From contig NZ_JAEUZA010000003.1 in assembly GCF_016798245.1 (NCBI RefSeq), forward strand, positions 365,194 to 429,193: 64,000 bases of DNA, given 5' to 3'. This DNA comes from Alkalicoccobacillus gibsonii. GTDB taxonomy: Bacteria; Bacillota; Bacilli; Bacillales; Bacillaceae_D. The stretch's first letter is position 1. Every line of letters starts with the position of its first letter. The position numbers were made by a program, and so were the translations under genes. Shown piece after piece: positions 35,102 through 43,276 of the stretch. Under the pieces are notes generated by a model. That model ran no database searches. It worked only from the letters and a program-made list of their open reading frames with translations, and was not told the origin of the DNA.

Positions 35102-35831
35102 TCAGTTAAAAGCAACAGATGAAGTATTTGAAGGATGGGACTTTTCCTACGTGTCTGAAACGGGACGTATCGCGACCTCTCTTCTTACGTGGTCATATGG
35201 CAGCATCGTTAAAAGCAAAATGGCTTCAGCCACTAGTATGCTTGATATGGGAACAGGTGGAGGTGAACTCCTTAGTTATTTAAGACCTTATCCACAGCAC
35301 ATAAAAGCAACCGAAGGCTATCAACCGAATGTTAGTATAGCCAAGAACCGGTTGGAGCCTTTAGGTGTAACGGTCCTACCATTCGAAGATGATCATGATC
35401 TACCTTTGGAGAACGAAGAGTTTGACTTCATTATCAATAAACATGATTCGTTTGATGCAAACGAAGTGAACCGTATTCTAAAATCAGGTGGAACCTTTGT
35501 TACTCAGCAAGTGGGAGGCGACGACTGCAGAGAAATCAACGAGTGGTTTAATGTGCCTGTTTCGTATGAGGGTTGGAACTTGGAGAAAGCAGAAAACCAA
35601 TTGAAGGAAGCGGGGTTTCGAGTGGTGACGGCTAAAGAAGAATTTCCAACTCAGCGCTTTTTTGATTTGGGTGCTCTCCTATACTATTTAAAGGCAATTC
35701 CTTGGCAGCTTGAAGGCTGGAAGCAAGAGGATCATCAGGATGAGCTGTATCAAATCTACCTTCGAATGAAGAAAGAAGGGTATATTGATGTCGCACAGCA
35801 TCGTTTTCTTTTGATCTGTGAAAAGCTTTAA
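35082..35831 (+). CDS. SAM-dependent methyltransferase
   Basis: A 249-residue class I methyltransferase. Motif I is MLDMGTGGGELL, the acidic residue after beta-2 is in KATEGYQPNV, and ENEEFDFIINKHDSFD and EVNRILKSGGTFVTQQVGG correspond to motifs IV and V-VI of the family. Translation starts with GTG at 35082 after AAAGGAGGATACA, inside the end of the P-loop kinase gene. Substrate unknown. Confidence 0.85.
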   Translation: MEQDFLNQLKATDEVFEGWDFSYVSETGRIATSLLTWSYGSIVKSKMASATSMLDMGTGGGELLSYLRPYPQHIKATEGYQPNVSIAKNRLEPLGVTVLPFEDDHDLPLENEEFDFIINKHDSFDANEVNRILKSGGTFVTQQVGGDDCREINEWFNVPVSYEGWNLEKAENQLKEAGFRVVTAKEEFPTQRFFDLGALLYYLKAIPWQLEGWKQEDHQDELYQIYLRMKKEGYIDVAQHRFLLICEKL

Positions 35832-35861
35832 TAGATGAACAATGAATATAGGTGTAGTAGA

Positions 35862-35900
35862 AGACTAATGTTCTCATGTAAGAGAGCGTTAGTCTTTTAA
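35862..35900 (+). terminator. Terminator after the methyltransferase gene
   Basis: AGACTAATGTTCTC and GAGAGCGTTAGTCT form 14 pairs (two G-U) with a 6-nt loop, followed by TTT. Confidence 0.75.
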
Positions 35901-36002
35901 TGATGTTATCTAAAGTTGACTTAAAGAGAGTCATTCTTTTTAAAACAAAATAAAACCTAGAACGTAATCATAATCTATTTATCCAAGCGTAGACTAGATA
36001 TA

Positions 36003-36016
36003 TGTAAGCGCTTACC
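36003..36016 (+). promoter_or_regulatory. cre-like site upstream of the second sugar operon
   Basis: TGTAAGCGCTTACC matches the cre consensus at all fixed positions but the last. It lies 18 bp before the binding-protein start codon. A promoter candidate (TTGACT-17-TTTAAA) lies at 35916-35944, which would make the site a downstream roadblock; a closer promoter may have been missed. Confidence 0.55.
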
Positions 36017-36033
36017 TTACTAAAGGGGGATAA

Positions 36034-37308
36034 ATGATGAGTAAAGTGTGGAAGAGATGGGTTCTTAGTTCAGCATGTGTAGCGTCTGTATTTATGATGT
36101 CTGCTTGCGGTAATGGAGAAGAAAAGGCAGACGATGGACAGGTAGAGCTTACAATATGGCTCTGGAAATCAATGGGGATTGAGAGTTTAATTGAGCAATA
36201 TGCTGAAGAACACGATATTAAGGTTAACATTCAAATTGCAGATTTTAACGATGTCCATACCAACTTAACAACAGCGCTAGCAGCAGGCAGCGGTGCACCG
36301 GATATATCAGCGATAGAAGTAAAAGGAATCGATAAAATGAAGGCCAATCCAGATCATTTTCATAATTTATTTGATTACGGAGGAGCAGAAGCTGAAGGGG
36401 ATTATTTAGATTGGAAATGGCAGCAAGCTTTATCGATAGATGGTGAATATTTGCTGGGGCTTCCTACTGATATTGGACCACAAGCACTTGCGTACCGAGT
36501 GGATTTATTTGAAGAAGCTGGTCTCCCAACTGACAGGGAGGAAGTTGCAGAGCAATTAAAGACCTGGGATGACTTTATTGCGGCGGGAGAGCTTGTAATG
36601 GAGAAAACAGGCAAAGCCATGCTTCCAAACCCAGGGAATATGTATGCGGTAATGGAAGGACAGGGGGATTCAAAGTACTTTGATGCGGAAGGGAACATCA
36701 TCGTTGAAGATAACCCAGCCATACACCGTGCATACGACTATGCCATGGAAGTCATTGAAAAGGGACTAACAACAAATATGGAGGACGGAAGTACAGAATG
36801 GTCAGCTGGTCTTGTGAATGGTGACTTTGCCACCGTTGTGGCCCCTGCATGGAGAATGACACAAATTCAAGAAAGTGCACCGGATGCAGCAGGTCTTTGG
36901 GATATCACTCAAATCCCTGAGGGGTCAGGGAATATGGGTGGATCGTTCCTGACGGTTCCAAAAGAATCTAAGCACCCTCAGGAAGCATATGATTTAATCG
37001 AGTGGGTCTTAGCGCCAGAGCAGCAATTAACGGTATTTAGAGAACTTGGCAACTTCCCTTCCACGCCTTCCGTTTATGATTCAGAGGAGCTAGTAAATTA
37101 TACAAGTGAGTATTTTAATGATGCGCCAGTAGGAAAGATCTACTCTGAAGCAGCAGAGCGAGTAACTCCAATTCTTGAAGGACCAGAATCTATTCAAATT
37201 GAAAAAATTCTTGGAGATGCGGTCACTAGGGTTAGAGATGGGCAGGATACACCAGAATCAAGCTGGGATGCGGCAATGAAAAGTTTAGAACGAGAGATTG
37301 GAAGATAA
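36034..37308 (+). CDS. Sugar-binding lipoprotein of second ABC transporter
   Basis: A 424-residue family 1 solute-binding protein with lipobox MSAC (VFMMSACGNGEE). The mature N-terminus (VELTIWLWKSMGIESLIEQY) and the region GSFLTVPKESKHPQEAYDLI are typical of CUT1 receptors. Two ATGs in a row follow AAAGGGGGATAA, and either may be used. It begins an operon of at least seven genes with two permeases, two dehydrogenases and two isomerase-type proteins. The ligand is unknown; the downstream enzymes suggest a glycoside or anhydrosugar. Confidence 0.9.
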   Translation: MMSKVWKRWVLSSACVASVFMMSACGNGEEKADDGQVELTIWLWKSMGIESLIEQYAEEHDIKVNIQIADFNDVHTNLTTALAAGSGAPDISAIEVKGIDKMKANPDHFHNLFDYGGAEAEGDYLDWKWQQALSIDGEYLLGLPTDIGPQALAYRVDLFEEAGLPTDREEVAEQLKTWDDFIAAGELVMEKTGKAMLPNPGNMYAVMEGQGDSKYFDAEGNIIVEDNPAIHRAYDYAMEVIEKGLTTNMEDGSTEWSAGLVNGDFATVVAPAWRMTQIQESAPDAAGLWDITQIPEGSGNMGGSFLTVPKESKHPQEAYDLIEWVLAPEQQLTVFRELGNFPSTPSVYDSEELVNYTSEYFNDAPVGKIYSEAAERVTPILEGPESIQIEKILGDAVTRVRDGQDTPESSWDAAMKSLEREIGR

Positions 37309-37322
37309 CCAAAACCTTTATT

Positions 37323-37346
37323 GGATGCCGTGCAGTTGCGGCATCC
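37323..37346 (+). terminator. Intercistronic hairpin after the binding-protein gene
   Basis: GGATGCCG and CGGCATCC form a perfect eight-pair stem with an 8-nt loop and no T run. It probably protects the upstream mRNA 3' end, raising binding-protein levels over permease levels. Confidence 0.55.
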
Positions 37347-37370
37347 TCATATTAAGTAAGGAGGCAAGTG

Positions 37371-38291
37371 ATGAAGGAGAGTTCTGTGAAGAAACCCAAG
37401 AAGCTGTTTACTCAAAGTAAAAAAGATCATATTTCGGCTTATTTATACATCTCACCTTTTTTTCTATTGTTTGCGGTTTTTGGTGTATTTCCGATTCTTT
37501 TTACGGCGTATATCTCTTTTCATAAATGGGACATTCTTGGAACAAAAGAGTTTGTGGGGTTTACGAATTATCAATGGCTACTGACTGATCCACTGTTTTG
37601 GAAGGCTCTTGGGAACACCATGAGTATATGGGTCATGTCAACCGTTCCACAGCTGACACTTGCACTTGTGCTGGCATTTGTGTTAAATCAAGCGTTACTC
37701 AAAGGGAGACATTTTTTCAGACTAGCTGTTTTTCTTCCAAATATCACCTCAGTGGTTGCAGTAGCCATTGTGTTTGATGCGATCTTTGGACAGCATTATG
37801 GAATTATTAATTATCTTCTTTCCCTTGTTGGTGTGGAGCCGATTAATTGGAAAGCGTCCGTTCTCGGAACTCATGTCGCGATCTCAAGCATGGTCATCTG
37901 GCGATGGGTCGGTTATAACTCCATTATTTATTTAGCTGCTCTGCAAAGTATCCCTAAAGATCTTTATGAAGCAGCGACGATTGATGGAGCAAATAAAATT
38001 CAGCAATTCTTGTTTGTTACGATCCCAATGATTCGACCGATGATCATCTTCACGGTTATTTTATCAACCATTGGTGGAATGCAAATCTTTGCTGAACCAC
38101 AGACCTTCTCAGGTATGGGCGGTGGAGCTGTTAATCAAGGTTTAACATTAACTCTGTATTTATATGAAGAAGCATTTCTCAGAAATTCGTTTGGATATGC
38201 ATCTGCGATTGCATGGCTGTTATTCTTGATCATCGTTATGTTCTCGTTACTGAATTTATTTGTGACGCGCAAAATTAAATCTGCTGATTAA
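37371..38291 (+). CDS. Sugar ABC transporter permease, MalF type
   Basis: A 306-residue CUT1 permease with six helices. AYLYISPFFLLFAVFGVFPI is the first helix; IPKDLYEAATIDGANKIQQF is the EAA coupling loop. A basic cytoplasmic N-terminus (KKPKKLFTQSKKDH) precedes. The ATG at 37371 follows AAGGAGGCAAGTG; a GTG one codon earlier is also in frame. Confidence 0.92.
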   Translation: MKESSVKKPKKLFTQSKKDHISAYLYISPFFLLFAVFGVFPILFTAYISFHKWDILGTKEFVGFTNYQWLLTDPLFWKALGNTMSIWVMSTVPQLTLALVLAFVLNQALLKGRHFFRLAVFLPNITSVVAVAIVFDAIFGQHYGIINYLLSLVGVEPINWKASVLGTHVAISSMVIWRWVGYNSIIYLAALQSIPKDLYEAATIDGANKIQQFLFVTIPMIRPMIIFTVILSTIGGMQIFAEPQTFSGMGGGAVNQGLTLTLYLYEEAFLRNSFGYASAIAWLLFLIIVMFSLLNLFVTRKIKSAD

Positions 38292-38304
38292 GGATGTGAG
38301 TCGG

Positions 38305-39147
38305 ATGAAAGAAGTAGGTAGCAAGCCGTTTAGTCTAGGTAGGATCAGTATATATAGCGCACTTGTTTTCTTTAGCCTGTGTGCGCTATTTCCTTTATAT
38401 TGGATGTTTGTCATTGGATCAAATCATACATCCGCAGTTAGTCAGTTTCCTCCTGCAATCATGCCTGGGACAGAGTTTTTTGTGAATGCTGGGAAGGTAT
38501 TTACAAACATTAACTTCTTACAGGCACTATTTAATACCTTTATTGTAGCAAGTTTAATTACTATATCTGTTTTATTTTTCTGTTCGTTAGCAGGGTTCGC
38601 CTTCGCAAAACTGAAGTTTAAAGGACGAAACGGTTTGTTTATCTTTGTGCTTGCCACAATGATGGTGCCAGCACAGCTAGGTCTTATCCCGTCATATATG
38701 ATTGTTAGCCAACTTGGGTGGATTAACACGTTAACTGCTTTGATTGTTCCAGCAATGGTGAATGCATTTGGCGTATTCTGGATGAGACAATACATTTCAT
38801 CAGCTGTTCCAGATGAGTTGATTGATGCAGGAAGAATGGATGGTTGCTCTAATTTCCGATTATATTGGACAGTTGTTCTCCCTATTCTTCGTCCAGCCCT
38901 TGCCACACTTGGTTTAATTACGTATATGAATGTTTGGAATGATTTTCTTTGGCCGCTTGTTGTGCTTAAGGACCGGAGTGTTCATACCATTCAGGTTGCG
39001 TTGAAGACATTAAACGGAACCTATTCACAAGATTACAGCATGGTTTTAAATGGAACATTTTTAGCTACCTTGCCTTTACTTATTATCTTTTTACTATTTA
39101 GTAAGCAAGTTATTGCTGGTATTACTGAGGGTGCAGTCAAAAGTTAA
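38305..39147 (+). CDS. Sugar ABC transporter permease, MalG type
   Basis: A 280-residue CUT1 permease. LVFFSLCALFPLYWMFVIGS is the first helix; SSAVPDELIDAGRMDGCSNF and LPILRPALATLGLITYMNVW form the coupling loop region. The ATG at 38305 is 10 nt after AAGGA; an in-frame GTG at 38296 is too close to it. It follows the MalF-type gene after 13 bp. Confidence 0.92.
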   Translation: MKEVGSKPFSLGRISIYSALVFFSLCALFPLYWMFVIGSNHTSAVSQFPPAIMPGTEFFVNAGKVFTNINFLQALFNTFIVASLITISVLFFCSLAGFAFAKLKFKGRNGLFIFVLATMMVPAQLGLIPSYMIVSQLGWINTLTALIVPAMVNAFGVFWMRQYISSAVPDELIDAGRMDGCSNFRLYWTVVLPILRPALATLGLITYMNVWNDFLWPLVVLKDRSVHTIQVALKTLNGTYSQDYSMVLNGTFLATLPLLIIFLLFSKQVIAGITEGAVKS

Positions 39148-39240
39148 AAAGAAACCTTCAATGAATCAATAAAAATATTATACATTCAGAACGAAAACAG
39201 GTAGAATGATAGCGTATACATGAAACAATGATTTACGTAC

Positions 39241-39254
39241 TGTAAGCGGTTAAT
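39241..39254 (+). promoter_or_regulatory. Partial cre-like box before the dehydrogenase genes
   Basis: TGTAAGCGGTTAAT matches cre except for its last two bases. It lies in the 131-bp gap between the permease and the first dehydrogenase gene, so the catabolic genes may also have their own promoter. Confidence 0.35.
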
Positions 39255-39278
39255 TATTTTTAAGGGAGAGTGAGTTCA

Positions 39279-40358
39279 ATGCAGAAAGCCAGAGTAGGGA
39301 TTGTAGGCTGCGGCACAATTAGTGATATCTATTTGAAGAATTGTGTCTCAGATGAGTTTATTGAGATTGTTGCTGTCAGTGATTTAAATGAACAGGCTGC
39401 AAGAGAAAAAGCAAAAACGTACAACATTCAAAGAGTGCTAACGCCAGACGAGCTTTACACAGATCCCGATGTTGATATGATATTAAATTTAACCATTCCA
39501 GCAGCACATGCTGAGGTATCTTTAAAAGCCTTGGAGAACGGAAAGCATGTGTTCCTTGAGAAGCCTCTATCCATTTCATTACAGGACGCTGATCAAATTT
39601 TGCAAGTTGCGAAGGAAAAAGGCCTTCAAGTAGGCGTTGCGCCAGATACGTTTTTAGGTGGTGGTCTGCAAACCTGCCGCCAGCTTATTGATGAGGGCTC
39701 AATAGGAAAACCTGTAGCAGCAACAGCATTTATGATGTCACATGGTCCTGAAAGCTGGCATCCAAATCCATACTTCTACTATCAAGAAGGGGCGGGGCCG
39801 CTATTTGATATGGGTCCGTATTATTTAACAGCACTCATTCACCTCATTGGTCCATTCCGCAGAGTAACAGGATCAGCTCAGTCTGCACTAAAAGAACGAA
39901 TTGCTACAAGTCCAGAACGTAATGGTGAAGTCATTCCAGTAAATACGCCAACACACGTAACAGGAGTCATTGACTTTGAAAACGGTGCAGTTGGAACATT
40001 AATTATGAGTTTTGATGTGTGGGGCGCTACTTTACCATGGATTGAGATCTATGGAACAGAAGGAACACTTAGAGTACCAGATCCGAACACGTTTGGTGGG
40101 CCGGTCTATATTAAAAAAGCGGGAGAGCTCGATTGGACTGAACTCGCTCTAACACATGGAAACACGGAAAATGAACGTGGTCTTGGCTTAAAGGATATGG
40201 CACGTGCAATTGTGACAGGAAGTCCAACTAGAGCATCTGGTGAAATGGGCTACCACGTACTAGAAGCGATGCATGGTTTCTATACAGCATCGGCAAACAA
40301 TCAACATTATGCCATGCAAAGTCAGTGTGAACGTCCGGCACCAGTTGAAACTAATTAA
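39279..40358 (+). CDS. Gfo/Idh/MocA dehydrogenase A of the sugar cluster
   Basis: A 359-residue NAD(P)-dependent dehydrogenase. The Rossmann motif is VGIVGCGTISDIYLKN, the Lys motif is LEKPLSISL, and the active-site segment is GPLFDMGPYYLTALIHLIGP, with Tyr at the base position where many relatives have His. The ATG at 39279 follows GGGAGAGTGAGTTCA. It is the first of four catabolic genes behind the second sugar transporter, alternating with TIM-barrel genes. It may oxidise a sugar at C3, as levoglucosan and glucoside 3-dehydrogenases of this family do. That is inference. Confidence 0.85.
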   Translation: MQKARVGIVGCGTISDIYLKNCVSDEFIEIVAVSDLNEQAAREKAKTYNIQRVLTPDELYTDPDVDMILNLTIPAAHAEVSLKALENGKHVFLEKPLSISLQDADQILQVAKEKGLQVGVAPDTFLGGGLQTCRQLIDEGSIGKPVAATAFMMSHGPESWHPNPYFYYQEGAGPLFDMGPYYLTALIHLIGPFRRVTGSAQSALKERIATSPERNGEVIPVNTPTHVTGVIDFENGAVGTLIMSFDVWGATLPWIEIYGTEGTLRVPDPNTFGGPVYIKKAGELDWTELALTHGNTENERGLGLKDMARAIVTGSPTRASGEMGYHVLEAMHGFYTASANNQHYAMQSQCERPAPVETN

Positions 40359-40370
40359 GGAGGAGATACG

Positions 40371-41339
40371 ATGAAACTAGGAGTATTCGCAGTATTATTT
40401 GCTGATAAACCATTTGAGGAAATGCTTGATCATATTAAGAGCTTAGGGTTAGAAACGGTAGAGATTGGGACAGGAGGTTATCCGGGAAATGCCCATTGTA
40501 ATCCTGCTGAGCTTTTAGCAGATGAATCAAAGCTAAAGGCGTTCCAACATGCTGTGGAGAGTAGAGGATTGACGATTAGTAGCTTAAGCTGCCACGGGAA
40601 CCCGATTACACCTGACAAGGAGTTTGCCGATCAGTGTCATCAGGAATTTCTTGATACGGTACGTCTAGCCAATAAGTTAGGTGTAGAAGTTGTGACAACA
40701 TTCTCTGGCACACCTGGTGCCTATGAAGGCGCGAAATCACCAAGCTGGCCAGTTGCTCCTTGGCCAAACGAGCATGGTGAAATTTTAAAATGGCAGTGGG
40801 AAGAAATACTGATTCCATATTGGAAGGAAGCAGGGAAATTCGCAAGCGATCACAATGTGAAGATTGCTCTTGAGTTGCACGGAGGGTTCTTAGTACATAC
40901 CCCAGCAACCTTGTTAAAACTCCGTGATGCAGTGGGTGAAGTAATTGGAGCAAATGTGGATCCAAGTCATTTATGGTGGCAGGGGATCGATCCCATAGCT
41001 GCTATTAAAATTCTTGGAAAGCGTAATGCGATCCACTTCTTCCATGCAAAAGACACATATATTGATCAAGACAATGTAAACATGCATGGGCTTCTTGATA
41101 TGCAATCGTATGCCAATATGCAAGATCGTGCATGGATCTTCCGCTCGGTAGGGTATGGTCACGATCTGAAGGTTTGGTCAGATATCATAAGCGCACTGCG
41201 TACAGTTGGATATGATGGAGCTGTCAGCATCGAGCATGAAGATGGACTAATGTCCATTGATGAAGGATTCAGTCGAGCTGTAAGCAATCTTCAGCAAGTA
41301 TTAATTAAAGATCCAGTACCAGACATGTGGTGGCTATAG
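40371..41339 (+). CDS. TIM-barrel sugar phosphate isomerase/epimerase-like protein 1
   Basis: A 322-residue protein of the xylose-isomerase-like TIM-barrel family. Likely metal ligands are visible at the ends of strands: Glu in KIALELHGGF, Asp/His in NVDPSHLWWQG, His in HFFHAKDTYI and Glu in AVSIEHEDG. The N-terminus (MKLGVFAVLFADKPFEEMLD) is typical. It lies 13 bp after dehydrogenase A with an AAGGAGGAGATACG site. Family members act as isomerases, epimerases, or as beta-eliminases and hydratases on 3-keto sugars. Confidence 0.85.
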   Translation: MKLGVFAVLFADKPFEEMLDHIKSLGLETVEIGTGGYPGNAHCNPAELLADESKLKAFQHAVESRGLTISSLSCHGNPITPDKEFADQCHQEFLDTVRLANKLGVEVVTTFSGTPGAYEGAKSPSWPVAPWPNEHGEILKWQWEEILIPYWKEAGKFASDHNVKIALELHGGFLVHTPATLLKLRDAVGEVIGANVDPSHLWWQGIDPIAAIKILGKRNAIHFFHAKDTYIDQDNVNMHGLLDMQSYANMQDRAWIFRSVGYGHDLKVWSDIISALRTVGYDGAVSIEHEDGLMSIDEGFSRAVSNLQQVLIKDPVPDMWWL

Positions 41340-41370
41340 AATTTTTAATTAATAAGAAAGGGGTAATATC

Positions 41371-42396
41371 ATGAAAAAATTAAAAGTAGCTGTGATTGGG
41401 AATGGAAGTATTGCAAAATATCGTCACATTCCTGAGTATGCAAGTAGAGAAGACGTTGAATTTGTAGCCTTTTGTGATTTTACCATTGAATTAGCAGAGG
41501 CCAATGTAGAACAGTTCGGAGGAAAAGCCTACACAAGCTACGAGGAGCTTCTAGCAAATGAAGAGGTTGATGTAGTGAGTGTCTGCACTCAGAATGCAGA
41601 CCATGCCAAAGTATCGATTGCGGCAGCGAAAGCTGGAGCGCATGTTCTTTGTGAAAAGCCGATGGCAACTTCCCTTGAAGAAGCGGAAGCCATGATCCAA
41701 GCTGCAGCTGACAACAATGTGCAATTAATGATTGGGCACAATCAGCGACTAATGCCTCCACACGTAAAGGCAAAAGAAGTATTAGCATCAGGCCGTTTAG
41801 GTAAGGTACTTACATTTAAAACGACATTTGGCCATGGTGGTCCAGATGCATGGAGTGTACAAGGAGATACAAGCTGGTTCTTTGATAAATCCAAAGCATT
41901 TGTAGGAGCAATGGGTGACTTAGGTGTACACAAAATTGACTTGATCCGCTGGTTGTTTGATCAAGAAGTCTCAGAAGTTGCTGCGTTTGTTGAAACCCTT
42001 GATAAGCAAGGTGATGTTGATGACAACGCAACATGTCTATTGCGTATGCAAGGCGGAGCGATTGGAACAATGGCAGCAAGCTGGACATATTACAAGGGCG
42101 AAGACAATACAACAAGCGTTTACTGCGAGCATGGTGTGCTTGAAATCAAAGATAACGCCGATGAGCAGGTTGTGGTTCGTTTAACAGATGGGACGGTTGA
42201 ACGTTACGCAGTTGGGGCGATTGCTACCAATGAAGAAGGCGGTCAGACTTCAAGTGGAGTGATTGATGCATTTTTAGATGGCATTATAAATGGTACGAAG
42301 CCTGTTGTCACTGGCGAAGAAGGAATGAAATCGCTGAATGTGGTACTAGCCGCATTAGAGTCTGCAAAAACCAGTGCATTTGTGAAAGTAAACTAG
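41371..42396 (+). CDS. Gfo/Idh/MocA dehydrogenase B of the sugar cluster
   Basis: A 341-residue NAD(P)-dependent dehydrogenase, distinct from dehydrogenase A. The Rossmann motif is VAVIGNGSIAKYRHIPEY, the Lys motif is CEKPMATSLEEAE, and the active-site motif GDLGVHKIDLIRWLF holds the D-x3-H pair of inositol dehydrogenase-like enzymes. In a 3-keto-sugar scheme it could be the final reductase that returns 3-keto-glucose to glucose. Ribosome site GAAAGGGG. The next gene follows within about 20 bp. Confidence 0.87.
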   Translation: MKKLKVAVIGNGSIAKYRHIPEYASREDVEFVAFCDFTIELAEANVEQFGGKAYTSYEELLANEEVDVVSVCTQNADHAKVSIAAAKAGAHVLCEKPMATSLEEAEAMIQAAADNNVQLMIGHNQRLMPPHVKAKEVLASGRLGKVLTFKTTFGHGGPDAWSVQGDTSWFFDKSKAFVGAMGDLGVHKIDLIRWLFDQEVSEVAAFVETLDKQGDVDDNATCLLRMQGGAIGTMAASWTYYKGEDNTTSVYCEHGVLEIKDNADEQVVVRLTDGTVERYAVGAIATNEEGGQTSSGVIDAFLDGIINGTKPVVTGEEGMKSLNVVLAALESAKTSAFVKVN

Positions 42397-42415
42397 TTCT
42401 GAGAGGATGTTTAAC

Positions 42416-43171
42416 ATGGCACAGCTACCGATCGCTTTACAGTTGTTTACACTAAGAAATGAAACAAAAGAGGATTTTCTAGGAACACTTAAAAAGGTTA
42501 AGGAGCTCGGATATGATGGCGTAGAATTTGCCGGATTTGGTGGCTATGAAGCCTCTGAATTAAAAGCCTTCTTAGAGGAGCTTGATCTGAAGCCTTTCTC
42601 AAGCCACGTTGGAATCGAGCTACTTGAGGATAATGCCGATGAGATTATTGCCTACCATAAAGAGCTAGGTGTTGAAACAATGGTCATTCCTTACTTAGTT
42701 CCAGAACGAAGAACGAGTAAGGATGACTACGTGAAGCTAGCTGAAAGCTTGAATCACTATGGTAAAAAAGTGAAAGAAGCTGGCATGACTCTTTGTTACC
42801 ACAATCATGACTTTGAATATGAAAAATATGATGGCGAATACGCATTGGACTTAATCTTCTCTCAAACAGACGCTGAACTGGTTCAAGTAGAGCTAGATAC
42901 CTACTGGGCAGAATACGCAGGTGTTTCAGCAGTAGATTATGCAGCAAAGTACAAAGGTAGATTACCTCTTGCACATATTAAAGATATGGCAGATACCTCA
43001 GACCGAACGTTTGCGGAAGTGGGCGAGGGAACACTTGATATCAAAGGCATTGTTGTAGCAGTTCAAGAGGCAGGTGCCAAGCGTCTTATCGTAGAACAAG
43101 ACGTCTGCCAACGCCCACCGCTTGAGAGCGTGGAGATCAGTATTCGTAACCTGAAAGAGATTCTAGGTTAA
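42416..43171 (+). CDS. TIM-barrel sugar phosphate isomerase/epimerase-like protein 2
   Basis: A 251-residue xylose-isomerase-like TIM-barrel protein, shorter than protein 1. It starts LPIALQLFTLRNETKEDFLG after MAQ. Metal-ligand positions are in GMTLCYHNHDFEYEKY, VQVELDTYWAEYAG, LPLAHIKDM and KRLIVEQD. The motif series resembles YcjR/IolE-like enzymes acting on 3-keto or inosose intermediates. The ATG at 42416 is nine bases after GAGAGG; an upstream ATG at 42407 touches that site. It is the last gene of the operon. Confidence 0.86.
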   Translation: MAQLPIALQLFTLRNETKEDFLGTLKKVKELGYDGVEFAGFGGYEASELKAFLEELDLKPFSSHVGIELLEDNADEIIAYHKELGVETMVIPYLVPERRTSKDDYVKLAESLNHYGKKVKEAGMTLCYHNHDFEYEKYDGEYALDLIFSQTDAELVQVELDTYWAEYAGVSAVDYAAKYKGRLPLAHIKDMADTSDRTFAEVGEGTLDIKGIVVAVQEAGAKRLIVEQDVCQRPPLESVEISIRNLKEILG

Positions 43172-43203
43172 TAAAAAATCAACATGACAATTGAATGAAT
43201 AAG

Positions 43204-43242
43204 AGGCAAATGATTCAATGCGAATCATTTGCCTTTTTTTTT
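43204..43242 (+). terminator. Strong terminator of the second sugar operon
   Basis: AGGCAAATGATTC and GAATCATTTGCCT form 13 perfect pairs with a 5-nt loop, followed by nine T. Its stem is almost the same as the hairpin in the dispersed repeats (GGCGAATGATTC), with A-T in place of G-C at one pair. Confidence 0.9.
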
Positions 43243-43276
43243 ATGGGTTTCTGAATCTATCGAAGCAAGGTTTTGT

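Noticed and set aside
38442-38906. Antisense ORF of 154 residues within the MalG-type permease gene
   Set aside because: Shadow of the permease; the sense frame has full family motifs.
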